Below are positions 1 through 12,130 of a stretch of 64,000 nucleotides of DNA, in pieces. Location of the stretch: positions 275,777-339,776 of the forward strand of contig JARNGD010000012.1 of NCBI GenBank assembly GCA_031001845.1, in the 5' to 3' direction. The stretch is from Achaetomiella virescens (taxonomy: Eukaryota > Ascomycota > Sordariomycetes > Sordariales > Chaetomiaceae). Both the position numbers and the translations under genes were made by a program. How positions within the stretch are numbered: the stretch's first letter is position 1; every line of letters starts with the position of its first letter. The notes beneath the pieces were generated by a model. It had not been told where the DNA came from and made no database searches. It saw only the letters and a program-made list of their open reading frames with translations.

Positions 1-390
1 TCCATGGTAATCGTCTTGAGCGAGCCGGGCCGCGTGTTGTGCCGGTAGTACGTCTTGCGCCACTTCTTCTTGCCCGTCGTGTACAGCGCCGCGCAGTTTG
101 GTAACAACGACGTAGTCGCCGCAGTCCGTCGACGGGTCCCAGATCGGCTTGTGCTTACCCATGAGGATCGTGGCAATGCGCGAGGCGAGGCGACCGAGGG
201 ATGGGGGGTGACGGCTTCGGGAGGGGACTTGACCGTGCTGAGGGTTGGGTGGGGGGCCGAGGCCGAGATGTGGTGCCATACTCGTGAGTAGGCAAGTCGG
301 GTCTATGGTTGGAGGGCTTGTTAGTGAGTGCTCTTGGTCGGCAGCGGGCCAGCTGAGGGGAGTGCTCACAGCTCCGATTGTTTGTGACAT
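1..390 (-). CDS. mrpl23: Mitochondrial large-subunit ribosomal protein uL13m (MRPL23), 3' end beyond window
   Basis: Structural protein of the mitochondrial 54S (large) ribosomal subunit. On the minus strand, exon 1 (390-370) reads MSQTIGA, then an intron with GTGAGC donor and ATAG acceptor (369-303), then exon 2 from 302 begins TRLAYSRVWHHI. Downstream come the family blocks RIATILMGKHKPIWDPSTDC, GDYVVVTNCAALYTTGKKKW and RKTYYRHNTRPGSLKTITM, typical of fungal L13-type mitochondrial proteins. The gene runs off the left edge, so the C-terminal half is missing. Two single-base indels break the frame: a C run one short (G run 203-208 on the plus strand) and an A run one long (T run 97-99). Both lie in homopolymers and look like sequence errors. 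It is divergent from CCS1, with about 770 bp between the start codons. The assignment rests on several consecutive conserved blocks and is secure. Confidence 0.9.
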   Translation of the reverse strand, partial: MSQTIGAVSTPLSWPAADQEHSLTSPPTIDPTCLLTSMAPHLGLGPPPNPQHGQVPSRSRHPPSLGRLASRIATILMGKHKPIWDPSTDCGDYVVVTKLRGAVHDGQEEVAQDVLPAQHAARLAQDDYHG

Positions 391-1161
391 GTTGTTGGTG
401 GTGAGGTGTGGAGTGGGAGAGTGAGCAAGGCTCCTGGGAACTAGTCCCTCATCGACGACGAGGACGCAGCCTCTGGAGTGTGCAGACACGGCGTCGGGAA
501 AGGCTTGAGATCCGCCAGGTTCGGAGTGGGCGGCAGGAACTGGGCTATCGGACCGTAACCGGCGGGCAATTGGCGGGCGCGAGCTTGATGTTGATGTCGC
601 GATGCTCGATGGAGCCAAGGCTGGGAGTTGGAAAATCGACTGGCGCGCCTCAGCACCAGCCACACTATCCTTCGACCGCGCCGCATCTCGGCTTGGCATG
701 GCTCCATGCACCCTTGGCTTGGCGTTCCGATCATCTGCCCCGCGTCAACTTGCACCTGCCCCGCCATGAGCCGAGCAGCGGAGCAAGCTCCAGTCTCGAC
801 ATCCGATGGATTTCAAAGCAGGAGTGGGAGTCGGAGACTGACATCGTGTACTTGACTGTTGAGCTGCCTACCGGGATATGTCTCCCTCTCTCTCAGACTG
901 AATGGTAGCTGATCTCTATCCTTCTGTCGAATTTTTGTTTGTTCCTGGGTTTCCGATTTTCCTCTCCTCCTCCTCAGCCTCCAACAAAGAAGGGACCTGG
1001 AAATTGGACCCTTTATGCATCGCAGTCGGATCAGCACAGGATCGACTATCGGTATCTCTAGCCTAGCCATACTCGTATCCGGCGGCGTATATACTTGGGA
1101 GCTTCATAGAAGAAGGCGCCACGAGCTCTTCCAACCGGTATTTCAACAGAATTCTTCCGAG

Positions 1162-2323
1162 ATGGCTGTGAAGACCCCTTTTCAGGTGAGCCGAACAACC
1201 CATTCCCAGATCGAGCGCTCTTCGGTTCTGCTTAAATTGTTCCCCTTTCCCGTTTCATCCACCTCGCTGCCTTTCTTCTTTCCTTGGCACTGCCCCTAGC
1301 CCAAACCAAGAAAGCCCATACTGATGAAACCTGAAACAGACCCTTTTCGCCGTGCCCATGACCTGCGACGGGTGCGCCAAGGACGTCACGAGCGCCCTGC
1401 ACAAGCTGCCGGGAATTACCAAAGTCGAGGCGAACGTTGCGGACCAGCTGGTGTCAGTCGAGGGGACAGGTTCGTGACGAGTGGTGTTGCCATCCCTGCC
1501 TCCGTATCGAACGGTGTCTTTGCTGACCCTGAGACGGACAGCGGCGCCCTCGGCGATCGTGGACGCCATACAAGCTACTGGGAGGGACGCTATCTTACGA
1601 GGGTCAGGGACTTCAAACAGTAAGTGCAGTCTTATAGCTCTGTTCCTTATGGGTTTATAAGCCCTGACCCTACCCTACTATAACCAACACCGCTTGAACA
1701 CCCCCCACCAGTATACCCCTTCAATTGGATCTCAACACACACACACCACCCCCCATGTCCAGGCGCGGCAGTCTCCATTCTCGAAACCTACCACCACCTC
1801 CCTTCAACCACTCCCGTTGCCCCTGCCCCCTCCACCCCGGTCCCCAGCACAAGCTGGGTGAACCAGCGTCTTGTTCGCGGCCTCGTGCGCATGGTGCAGG
1901 TCAGCCCGTCAGAAACCCTCGTCGACCTGACCGTCCGCGGCGTGCCGCCCGGCACATACCAGGCCACGATCCGCGAGTACGGCAACCTGCAGGACGGAGC
2001 CACCTCGGCGGGGCCGGTTTGGGAGTCAGCATTCCAAAGCAACAGGGGCGTGCTCGGCACGGTAGAGGTCGGCCCGAACGGCTACGGTAACTTCTTCGTG
2101 AACAGGCCGTTCCAGGTGTGGGAGGTGATTGGGCATGCGTTGGTTGTGTCGAGAAACCACGAAAATGATGAGAGAAAGCCGCTGAGGAATGAGGAGGACA
2201 CGGTGGTCGGGGTGATTGCGCGGAGCGCGGGGGTGTGGGATAAATGATAAGACGGTATGTTCTTGCACAGGGAAGACGCTGTGGGAGGAGCGGAAGGACG
2301 AGGTGTCGAAGGGGATGCTGTGA
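1162..2323 (+). CDS. ccs1: Superoxide dismutase copper chaperone (CCS1)
   Basis: Delivers copper to Cu/Zn superoxide dismutase in cytosol and mitochondrial intermembrane space. Four exons: 1162-1185, 1340-1469, 1542-1619 and 1763-2323, all with GT-AG introns and matching phases, about 263 aa. Domain 1 is an Atx1-like fold with the copper motif MTCDGC (MxCxxC) at about residues 16-21. The central SOD-like domain follows (VNQRLVRGLVRMVQVSPSE through GNFFVNRPFQVWEVIGHALV). The C-terminal tail carries the CxC copper site as VCSCTG. An extra A in the run at 2242-2244 shifts the frame just before this tail, giving a false stop at 2247. Removing it restores GVWDNDKTVCSCTGKTLW to the TGA at 2321-2323. 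The ATG was chosen because a short first exon MAVKTPFQ joins in phase to TLFAVPMTCDGC. Confidence 0.92.
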
Positions 2324-5300
2324 GGGTGGTGGTTGATGGGGATGTCATGGGCTGGGGCCGAGGGGTTGACGAAGGGTTAGGGGCTGAGAGTAGAGGGCAG
2401 ATGTGTTGGAACTAGGTGAGCGGCATCACTGTGATGTAGCTGGAAGATTATCGTCCAGGTTCGCAATGCTTCGACCGAGTCCCCAGACGTCATCCCCCAA
2501 GATGGGCTGTATCATGGCATTCGTAGGGACCGACGTTCGACCCGGGCTTGTTGTCCGAGCTGGCCACAGGGGAATCTCCGAGTAGATTGTTTCAAAAAGG
2601 ACGCAGCCTGCCGAGTGTGAGCTCCGATGTTGAGCCACGTGCTTTTGGTGGGCACCCGGGAAAGATGGCTTTGCCCCCACTTGGTGTCTTAAGAAGCAAG
2701 CGACAGTGTGTCGACGAGAGACTTGCGGGCACAAGATGAGACGAAAGGAGATCCTCGAGGCCCACTCTGTGCTTTGACAAACCTCTCGAAGAAGGGGGCC
2801 CAAGAAAAGGCGGCGATACCATGGACAGAGGCTGCCGCTGTGTCCCATTTTTCTGGAAAGTGAAAAGAAAATAAGAAACAGAGGCTCAAAGTTGAAGTGA
2901 GCTTTGACTTTGTCAGACAGATCTGCTCAGAGCCTCAGATCTCGATGCTGGGGTCTCGGTCGAACTTCATACTTCGTGACCAGAGTCAGTTAGCCACCTC
3001 GCGGACAGCAAGGAAGAGCTTGGTACTGCCCCGGAACTAGTTGCGCCTCTTTACCCCTTGCACCTGGAAAAGTCGACCATGAGATCTTGACCTGTGATGG
3101 CCTGACAGACGTAACTTTTGAGAGTCACGGCTGGTCTCGGACAGCCGAGATCTCGACGATCACGTCGACGGAAAAGCAACGGCATTGTCATGCCCTTGCC
3201 ATCAACGCAAACACAAACACCAGAACAACAGCAACCGCCAATGCAGGAATGATGCCATTCAGAAAGCAAGTTTGGCCTTGCAGGTTGACGTTGCCTGGCC
3301 AAGACCTGAGCCAGGGAACCGCTGGTAAGTGCGAGTCCAGGAGTCGGTCGGCTGACGGTCGTTCGACCACGACTCCAATCCCCCCGATATCTGGTGCTTG
3401 GCCACCGGCTGCTGTCGCACTTGGCCGATTTGCTGTTCGCTGGTTGAGGTGGAGGAGGCTGAATGCAGATACGGCGTAGCCGCCCTGCATGCAGGGGTTG
3501 CCAGCTGTGGGGCCCACGCCCAATCAGGGGCCCATCGAGCGTCTTGGTGCATTGACAATGCCAGGCTTTGATTTGCAGGGATTCTGTGACAAGTCAATGC
3601 GAAGTGTCTCAATGCTAGCCAAATTTACCGCCGAGCCAAGACCTGCATCCGCGGGACGAGTCCTTCACAGGACGCCAACGATCCATTCACTGCCCCCTCG
3701 TCTCTCCCGTTCTGCCTCTTCGAGAAGACGGATGAATGCAGTTGCCGCAATCGATCTGTAGCCTCAGCGAGTCGACCAGCACAGGCCGTGATGTAACTCA
3801 TCATCGTCCTCCGGCGACTCTGGTCTGGCACGCATGGCAATGGAGCACAACGGCCGGAGCAAGAGGTGCAGTGACGTTCCGTCTCGCGCCGATCCGGCAG
3901 AAGGGACCGCCCGATCCCCCCTGCGTCGTCGCTTGCGTCGTCGCTTGCGGCCGTGCCAACCTCCCTTCCAGAAGAACACGGGATGCTTGGGGAGGTGGTT
4001 CGACTTTGGTCTCGGGAACATTCGATCCTAAATACCCCAAGTACCGCTCGCTGTTTCTTGTCGGCAACCTCGACGAAATTGTTGGATTGAGCGGGAGGGG
4101 AGCGATCTTGGAAGAGTTGACATGGCTGCCCAAACACCACAAGTTCCTTCCCAAAGCCGCAACTGTGCAACCCCACTTTGGCAGTCTCAAATTCTCATCT
4201 GGCTGCCCCTTCTAGGGCCCAATGCTCCCGTTCTGGCAAGGGCTGCCCCTGCCGTCTGTAACAACGGGCTTTTTGAAAAACACTTCCACAGGACAAGGGC
4301 AGTTAGTTCCCTTCCATTTCCATGTCAGAGGTGTTCTGGCGAATCCAGCCCCGGCCCAGCAACAAAGCCGGTCTCTAAGTGGGCCTGCATGATCACCTCC
4401 CCCAGTCTGGCCGTCTCCAAACGAGCCCGGAAGTCTCCTCGATTGCTGGAGTGAGAGAAGCTGCCTGTCCACTTGAGAAAGACCTTTTCCCGCGGACGCT
4501 GGCGTTTTGCCATCTCACCCGGTTTCCCGCTTTCCATCTGTCATTCTTTTTCCCCTTGTTCGGGCTTGCTGGTTCACCACATTCTCTACTCACTTCCACT
4601 CTCCTTTCAGAGCCGGCCTCTCGCCAGTCCTTTCCGCCAGTCCAAAAATAAGGGTTATATCATCCGGCGCCTCCAGCCGCTAATCGTAACGCATATTGCA
4701 CACAGGTGACCCTCGTCGCCTGCCTTTCCTCAACCGGACAAGGGCAACCCGAAGAGTCGGACTCGACGCCCGATACGCCGCGTGGGTGCTGTTGGCTGCA
4801 GGAGCTGCATCTACCTTACCGATATATTGGGACGATCGCCAGGGACAGGCGCGACCACGCGAGCTTCCTATTGCGACGGAACAAGAAGACACATCAAGCA
4901 AATATCGATTAACTGGGACGGGAACAAGGAGCTTGACATCTCGCCTCCATTACCATCACATGCCAAGGTGCCGCTAACTGACCACGGGCTCCTGCAACCT
5001 TGCTGTCGATTCACCACTCGAGCCTTGGCCGGGCCTATTTTGGTTGGACGGTCAGAGTCTCGGACAGCAAACGTCGAAGGCAATTGGGCTTGAAAAAAGA
5101 GCGGGGAAATTGAAGACGCTCTCCCGCCGCTGACTCGAAAGCCAGCCCCCCAGTTGCCGCCAGACCCCTGCCACGCCTGTTTTGCCTGCCCGGTCACTTA
5201 AAGCCTCCACGACCCCTCAGCGCACGTCCGACCACCACCCGACGCACAGCCGCCCCCCTTGATTTTGCTGCCGGTGACCGGACGGGAATCCCCTCGCGAC

Positions 5301-5378
5301 ATCCTGCTCTGCTCTGCCCAAGGGCTTGCAACTCTGACCGGCTTTGACAGCCTTTGCAACTGCAGCACTTGAGAAAGC
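2324..5378. other. Long intergenic region upstream of noxR
   Basis: About 3 kb without a gene I can support. It holds the CCS1 3' end, then the noxR upstream region. Open frames of 80-180 codons exist on both strands (for example 3625-4176 minus and 3736-4215 plus), but their translations are low-complexity Arg/Pro/Ser-rich and show no family motif. A 12-bp unit is repeated twice in tandem at about 3922-3945. Part of the stretch nearest 5379 is presumably the noxR promoter and 5' leader. Confidence 0.5.
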
Positions 5379-7233
5379 ATGTCGCTAAAACAGGTACGTG
5401 AGAGCGGGAGGGAAGAAAATTCCCCACTCTGGACGATCAAGCAGCGACTTACATGTACCCGCAACAGGAAATCGAGACATGGGTCGAGGCCCTCAAATAC
5501 TACGACAACAATGAGTTCGACGAGGCCCTCGAGTCCTTGACAGGATCGCGGACACCTCCAAGATTCTGTTCAACATGGGCGTTATCAATGCGACATTAGG
5601 CCAGCACGAGCAAGCGGTAGGAAACGCCCCTTCAGTTCTTCGGCGATATATGACAGCAAGCATACTGACCTCTTCCTCATAGGTCGAGTGCTACCAACGC
5701 GCGATCAAGCTCGACCAGTACCTCGCCGTGGCATACTTCCAACAAGGCGTCTCCAACTTCCTCCTTGGCGACTTTGAAGAAGCCCTGGCCAACTTCAACG
5801 ATACCCTTCTCTACCTCCGCGGCAACACACTGATCGACTACTCACAGCTGGGCCTGCTATTCAAGCTATACTCATGCGAGGTCCTGTTCAACCGCGGTCT
5901 TTGCTACATCTACCTCGAGCAGATCGATGCTGGTATGCAGGATCTGCAGTACGCAGTCAAGGAGAAGGTGGTGGAGGATCACAACGTGATTGACGATGCG
6001 ATTCGGGATGAGGCCAAGGTACGGCTATATTGTCATCATGAGAATCCTTGTTGCTAACGTATTCCAGGGATACACCGTCTTCTCCATTCCCGTTGGCGTC
6101 GTTTACAGGCCGAACGAGGCCAAGGTACGCAACCTGCAACAGAAGGACTATCTCGGCAAGGCCCGTCTAGTCGCTGCATCAGACCGCAGCAACGCTTTCA
6201 CGGGCTTTGCGGGCACCGAGATGAACAAGGCGGTCGGCACCAGCGACGCCAAAGACGACAGGCCAGTCGAGTCCCTCTCCTTCGCTGCCAGCAACCTCGT
6301 CAAGCCCGGCCTCCAGAGCAGGCGCCAACAGTCCGAACCCCCCAACAACCGCAACGTCTTCCCGCCGACGCCACCTCCCGAGAACGACAGACCCGCGCAA
6401 ATGAGCCGCGGCGCCTCCGTCCGCAACGGCCCCAAGCCAATCCCCAGCCGCCTCAACCTCGAAAAAGTCCGCTCCAACGAGCGCTACGAACGATCATCCC
6501 CGGACGAGGGCGTCCGTCCCCGTCCCATGCGCTCCGCATCCGCAGCCGCATCCCAAGCCCCATCCCGCGGCTTCTCCACGCGTGAACCGCCGCAGAGCAG
6601 GAGAAGGCGAGACGAAGAAGAAGACGCATACCCGGACGACGTGTACGACATGTACGGCGGCGGCAACGGCGGCGGCTCGCGCAGCAGCAGGTCGCAACGC
6701 AGCGGCGGCGGACTCAGCCGGACGACAACGAGGGATCGGTACATTGAGGAAGAGGATGACGAAGGGTCGGACTATGACGACGCATCGTTCGATGAGGGCG
6801 AGTTCGAGATGGTCTCGTCAAATGCTCGTCGGCAGGGACCCGGGTCGGTGGTCTCAGGGGGTTCGAAGAGGGGATCTTCGAGACGGGATGCGCTGCGCAC
6901 GGTGAGGGTCAAGGTGCATGCGGGTGATGTGCGGTATATTGTTGTCGGACCGGCGATTGAGTTCCCGGATCTGGTGACCAAGATCCAGGATAAGTTCCAG
7001 CTGAGGAGGCGGTTTAAGATCAAGATCAAGGATGAGGACTCACCCGAGGGGGAGATGATCACCATCGGCGACCAGGATGATTTGGATATGGTCATGAGCT
7101 CGGTCAAGCAGAATGCTAGAAGGCAGAGGAGTGATACCGGGAAGATGGAGGTGGGTTGCCATCGGATATCCATGCGGAACTATCGGGGCAAATATGCTGA
7201 TATGACACCTAGGTCTGGATCCAGGAACTATAA
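5379..7233 (+). CDS. noxR: NADPH oxidase regulator NoxR (p67phox-like)
   Basis: Cytosolic activator of fungal NADPH oxidases NoxA/NoxB, acting with Rac and Cdc24 in hyphal differentiation and sexual or pathogenic development. Five exons: 5379-5393 (MSLKQ), 5468-5616, 5683-6018, 6068-7150 and 7213-7233 (VWIQEL), about 534 aa. The N-terminal 170 residues are TPR repeats (FNMGVINATLGQHEQAVECY, YFQQGVSNFLLGDFEEALAN, LFNRGLCYIYLEQIDAGMQD), the Rac-binding platform in this family. A Ser/Arg/Pro-rich linker follows, with PPTPPPEN and an acidic stretch near 6730-6800. A C-terminal PB1 domain (RTVRVKVHAGDVRYIVVG to MEVWIQEL) docks Cdc24. One T is missing at about 5537 (ESFDRIADTSK is expected), which breaks exon 2. 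The fungal domain order TPR-linker-PB1, without an SH3, is what is expected of NoxR. Confidence 0.95.
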
Positions 7234-9349
7234 ACGACGGACGCCGCCGCTCCGCCCAACACTGCGATTACTGTTCTATACCCCCTACCCACCCGCCGAC
7301 GCAGCGACGTCTGGGTACTTGGCTTACGAAGTAATGATGGACGTTCGAAACACAACACACGAAACTGGTCATATATTGTCACGAGATCTTCTTCACATCT
7401 ACCCCATTGGAATATCAGCTGGTCCGCTCAACTAGAACTTGGGTGGCTCCGTGATGGCATCCAATCCCTCTTTTTTTCATATGGTATCTTTTGCATAAGA
7501 AGAACAATGCTGCGTGGCGTTGGCTTGTGTACTGGACTTGAGGATTTTTTAATTGACTGCCTCGATAATACGTCTGTATCCCCGCTTGCATGTTTTCCCT
7601 CTCCTTCGTCAGCATGGTTCTATTCCGGTTCTCTTTATTTCTGCGATATATTTCTGCGAGCAAGCTGGAGTTGGGAGAAAATTAAAAGACCTGAGGGAGC
7701 AAATTTAGACAGAGCTTGATTCGATGGGTCTTTGATGGGAGTTGTCATACGAATCGATTGTCTTCTCTCGATTTTGGCCTCGACAACATGCCTTCTCGCG
7801 TAATTGTAGCCTGTGGACCACTAGTCGAGAGCGTGGCAGCTGGAACCTGTACCTGAGTAATCCTTCACGGTGTCGTTCAACCTTCTCCAAGTTATTTCTT
7901 CGGTTAGCCCTTCCGGCTGAAGATTCTACTCCACGCAGTGTGCGCTCTGTAGGCCCAAGACCTGGCCCGACGGGATGAGGAACCCCACAGTGAGAAAGAT
8001 TGGCTGATATCCTGAATGATCTACTGTGTATGCAGATTGTCGGCTTGGGACGAGTCGGGGTTCAGCTGTCACATTCCCCCGAGAACAGTGTGTATAGTTA
8101 ACAGCATGATACAGCACGAAACACTGTTGAGTCTCATGGGGCTGATGATAGGATGGTTTGTATGATTTCTGGTTATGTACACCACAGAGTTTGTGGGTGG
8201 ATTTGCCATCGTACAGTTTTGTGTTCATCTGTCACGTACATACAGACAGCGGAGGTGTGTCGTGTGGGCAAAGAGGTGCTGCTACTGCAACATGCTGATG
8301 CATGCATGCAACCCTTCGTTCCAAGCCTTCGGGAGCATGTATCCTCTCTCTTCGGCGGATCATCCGCAAAACATCCTTCTGCTTCGTGCCATCCAATGTG
8401 GGTTGCTCTGCCATCCGATCTGCCCTCCGGTCAAAGTTGTGCTGCTCCAACTGAAAATCCTCAGATTGTAGATCTTCCATGCATGTCTGCTCAGTGTTGA
8501 CCACCCCGAATGGAGACAGGGGAGATGTGGGATGTCTTTATGCTTTTGCACAGATCAGCAATGGCGCTTGGTCGTCGTTGTCTTCCAGCTGGGAGAGGCA
8601 GCCATGTAGCTGCAATAATAGACAGACTGGCTCAGATAGCTCAGGTACCCGGCAGGGTGATCAACCTTCCAATCTTCAACGCCAAGTGACTCCAGCTCTC
8701 CCATCCGATCCTTGTTGCTCCCCATCGCCGTCCCCTCAAACTACCCCTCGATCTTGGGACGAATAGACAGACGATGAAGAAGAAAGAGAGCAGTATAAGA
8801 AGAAAAAACCGGAGCAGAAAAGCAAACCCGGCATTAGAGGAAAAGAAAGAGGAGAAAAGCAGGAAAAAGACATCTACAGACTTGCACACTTGGTTTCCAC
8901 TCCCCACCAACGCCGACGAACGTGGTTGTACATATACAAGGAAAGATGAAGATTCGCCAGGGCAAAACGACGAAAGCGGAAAGGAGAAGAGAAAAGAAGA
9001 TCCAGCTGTGACATGGGCTGTTGGACGGCTGCAGTCTGTCCCGTGTCCCAATGCTCCTTCCAACACACCCCATACTCCTCTTCCATGCCGCTTTTTTCTT
9101 TGGTATATATCAACTCATCACTCTTTTCACCATGTCGCTTCCTGCCTTGTCATGAGGATCCGCCGCGTTCTAGTAAATGGCAAAAGTTAACCTTCAATGA
9201 CCGCCAGGTTGCATTTTTGGGCGCATCGCTTGTCTGGATGCTGTGCCCGACCACCGACCGACCACTCGGTCTAAACCGCGGGGATTGACGCGCTAGGAAC
9301 GCTCCATATCGCAGAGGCCGCCCGGTTTGTACTTGTTCCCAGGTTTTTC
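7234..9349. other. Intergenic region between converging noxR and FAR1-like genes
   Basis: About 2.1 kb between two convergent 3' ends. It contains A/T-rich stretches compatible with 3' UTRs and a purine-rich tract at about 8770-8880. Frames of up to 141 codons on either strand are Ser/Phe/Arg-rich without recognisable motifs. I see no gene, tRNA or element. Confidence 0.5.
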
Positions 9350-10805
9350 CTAGGAAGTAACCATCAGCCCCAAACGGTTCGTGTCATCGTCCATCATCTG
9401 CAGGCCGTCCAAGCTGCGTGGCTCCATCTGGCTGAGGCGGTTCTCGATGTTGTTCAGCCGGCCGTCCACGAGGGGCTGCATCCCGCCATTAGCAAGACTG
9501 CCGTTGCCGAGGCCGCTGCCGCCCATGTTAGCTGGCGGCATGCTGGGCCCGCCCATCGACGGCACGCCGTTGCCGCCAAGCATGCCGGCCGAGCGCCCGT
9601 TCTCCAGCGCGTCGAGCCGCTTCTCGATGCTGTCCAGCCGGGCCGTGATCATGCTCTCCAAGCGGTTGAAGCCCTGCGACATGTCGTGCGAGATGCGGTC
9701 GACCTTGTTGGTCAGGCTCCGGAGACTCTGCGCGACAGGCGTGTTTTCTTGGCCTGGGACAGCGGCAGGAACACGCGCCTCGTGATTGTGCCGCGCTTCT
9801 TGCACCGCAAAACGCCACTGGTGCCCGAGGTTCACCTCGCAAACGGCCTTCGCACGCCAAGGACAGTCGACCTTGCGCGTGCTGGGGGTGCGTTTCTTCG
9901 CAGTGCTGCTGTATTTCACTCCACCGCGATCGCACACGAGATCGTAGCGCGTCGGCTTGCCGTCTCGGTAGTTGCTCGCGCGGAGCTTGACGATACTATA
10001 GCCCTGCTCCTTGGCAGTGCGCTGCACCGCTTGGAGGAGGTCCTCGAAGGTGCGATAGATGCCCTCGGGCGGGGGCGCTAGACCCGCGGAGCCGCCCAGC
10101 GCGGGCGACTGCGGAGGCATGGATGATGATGAGGGGGCGGCGGTTGCTGCTGCTGCTGCGGAGAGGAGGAGGAGGAGGAGGAGGCGCTGGGGCAGAGTCT
10201 GGCACCGACCACGCGGGGATGTTGTAGCCGGCTGCGGCCGACGAAGGATTTGTCACGGAGGCAGGTGACGAGGTGCTGCCGGGGTGACTGGCGCCGTACT
10301 GGTGCTGGTAGAGAAGGCGCTCCGACTGCTTGCCGCCACCGCGCTGCTGCTGTTGATGCTGGCCCTGGTGGTGCTGCTGGCCGTGTTGCGCGTGCTGGTG
10401 GTGTTGCTGGTGGTCGCCGGCGAGGGCGCTCAGGCTGGTCAGGCTGGAGGTGTCGGTCTGTGGAGCCTGTGTGAGGGTCGACTGGGGATCGGGATACTGA
10501 GTATGCTGCGGAGCGGCGCCGTAGCCGTTCATCAACCCGTCAGAGTCGGCGACTTGGTGCGATCGATCGAGCTGCTGCGACGGAAAGCTGGGAGGTTGCT
10601 GCGTGGGCACGGTGTCGACCGGCGCGCGCACGGCCTGGCCATGGTTGGCCGCAACGGTGGCGGGCCAGGACTGGGACGGCTGTGCGACGGGGGCCAGAGG
10701 AGCCGAATTCGCAGAATTTCCAGCTTCCGAGACGCGGGTACGAGGGCGCTTGCGCGAGCGTGGCTGGGCTTGCGAAGGGCCGCCGGTCGCACCAGAAGGG
10801 TCCAT
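9350..10805 (-). CDS. FAR1-like zinc-binding DNA-binding domain protein
   Basis: Probable nuclear transcription factor, about 485 aa. The N-terminal half is disordered: a basic patch SRKRPRTR near residue 20 (candidate nuclear signal), then Gln/His-rich and Pro-rich tracts. The C-terminal half holds a FAR1/WRKY-GCM1-type domain (YSIVKLRASNYRDGKPTRYD, then a Cys in LVCDRGG, a Cys in VDCPWRAKAV and a terminal HNH in QEARHNHE). A predicted coiled coil follows (LTNKVDRISHDMSQGFNRLE and SIEKRLDALENG), probably for oligomerisation. The frame is broken inside a CTC/GAG trinucleotide run at 10162-10184: one frame carries the N-terminus from 10805 and another carries PPPEGIYRTFEDLLQAV to the stop at 9350-9352. 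That could be an assembly slip or true repeat-length variation. The FAR1 fold resembles transposase-derived regulators; the target is unknown. The start ATG at 10805 gives MDPSGATGG. Confidence 0.75.
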
Positions 10806-11606
10806 GGTGATTGGCGATGTGCCACGGAACGGCCAGTGGGAAACACTGTGCTGCGCGGCAGTTTATGTAGGTTGTCCGGTGGAGAGCAGCAGCTGATGGG
10901 GAAGGGGGAGCGGGCGGGTGACTGGGGCTCAGGTGCCGAGAGGCGGCGCGTGTGCGCGATCGATCTGCCTATCGACCGATACAGATAAGAACCGGATTTC
11001 TGGCGCGCGCGACAGAAAAAGTCATCGATTCTCGCGGAGAATTCGCAGAGGAGAAAATTTGGGCTTTTTTTCTGACACGACAAAACTGGCAGAGCCTGCA
11101 CTTTGAAAAGTCGAGACTGTGCCCGACCGATCGGTTGATTTGTTGATGCAGGCTGCGTGCTCGCGCGCTGTCCAGGTGCTTTCCTTCTGCTGTTGTTTGC
11201 CAGCTGCAACGTGAGTGCCTAACCGAAAACCTGGCAGCAGACGGTGGCCTAAGCTTCCTCCTGCCTGGTCATCGGGCTGCCCGCTGCTGTGTCAGCCACA
11301 TTTTCGCTAGGCTGGCAATTCTCCGCGCCCCCACACCTGCCGTGCCCGACTGTTTGGGGCAGCAGGGCCAATCGCGGATGTTGCTCTCAGCAAACACCAG
11401 GACCCGCCGCTCGCTCTCATTCGCTGGCGGCACCTTGCAAGCTTACTGTCACACCTCAAGATCTGCCGCATCGAGATCTCGCGCCGTCCTCTGTTTCTCC
11501 CCCTGGCCCCGGTCGATTGTGATTACAAGCAACAAGAGCTGCATATCCTCGAGGATAATTCCTCCGTGTCCTTGCTTGCGCTATTTCCCTGCGAGCCTCG
11601 CCAAAA
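10806..11606. other. Divergent intergenic region with GATA-type site
   Basis: About 800 bp between the FAR1-like gene (leftward) and the small gene at 11607 (rightward), so both promoters lie here. An AGATAA core (HGATAR, the consensus for fungal GATA factors) occurs at 10983-10988, about 180 bp upstream of the FAR1-like start. No other gene is visible. Confidence 0.4.
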
Positions 11607-12130
11607 ATGGCCACCAAGCAGGCGCCGTCGACCAACATCGAGGGTCAAGGTGGTCAGGGTCCACTAGACGAACAGCAGCTCCAGGAAATGCTCTCCCAGC
11701 TAGATCAGATGCATCTCCAGGTAAGTTTGCTCGGCAATCGTCTTATTCACTGCCTCAATGGCGTTGTTATTTCTCTGACCACGGCTTGCAGCTGCGGCAA
11801 CTTCGCTCAGCACTTCCGCGAATGCTGGAGCCGCTCATGTCAAACAGTCTTCCCGTGAGTCTCGGCCCGGTTTCTGGGGGCGACGTGATGGGGGCCGTCA
11901 CTGACACCAGTCTAGCACAGGCAACCTATGCCGCCTTTCTGCAGGCCGTCGAAAGCACCAACAAGGAGATCACTGGTTTTCGGGAGGCGGTGGTCAGGCC
12001 GACATCCAGGGACATCTTCAAAACCGCCGTGAGCAGCCAGAGCGTGAATCCGAAAGGCATCAAGCAGTGGCGTGCCCGGGATGATCCAGATTGGGCCAAC
12101 CCGGACCGGAAACGGAGGCGGATCTCCTGA
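11607..12130 (+). CDS. Small nuclear-type protein of unknown function
   Basis: Not recognised. Three exons (11607-11720, 11792-11854, 11921-12130) with GT-AG borders and phase-0 joins give a clean 128-aa reading frame, so I consider it a real gene. The N-terminus is acidic/Gln-rich (GPLDEQQLQEMLSQLDQMHL) and continues into LRQLRSALPRMLEPL, which looks like an amphipathic coiled coil. The C-terminus has VNPKGIKQWRARDDPDW and ends in a basic DRKRRRIS that could be a nuclear localisation signal. The coiled coil plus short basic tail resembles small subunits of transcription complexes, but I cannot assign one. The second intron uses the CACAG acceptor at 11920 rather than the upstream CTAG, because only that keeps the frame. 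Confidence 0.7.

Noticed and set aside
408..908. 166-codon plus-strand frame between uL13m and CCS1
   Set aside because: Composition is random-looking, no family motif, and it lies in the divergent promoter of two well-supported genes.
3922..3945. 12-bp x2 tandem repeat as a regulatory array
   Set aside because: Only two short copies of a GC-rich unit; too little to support a function.
3625..4215. Overlapping frames of 159-183 codons on both strands upstream of noxR
   Set aside because: Arg/Pro/Ser-rich low-complexity translations without any recognisable block; likely promoter or 5' leader sequence.
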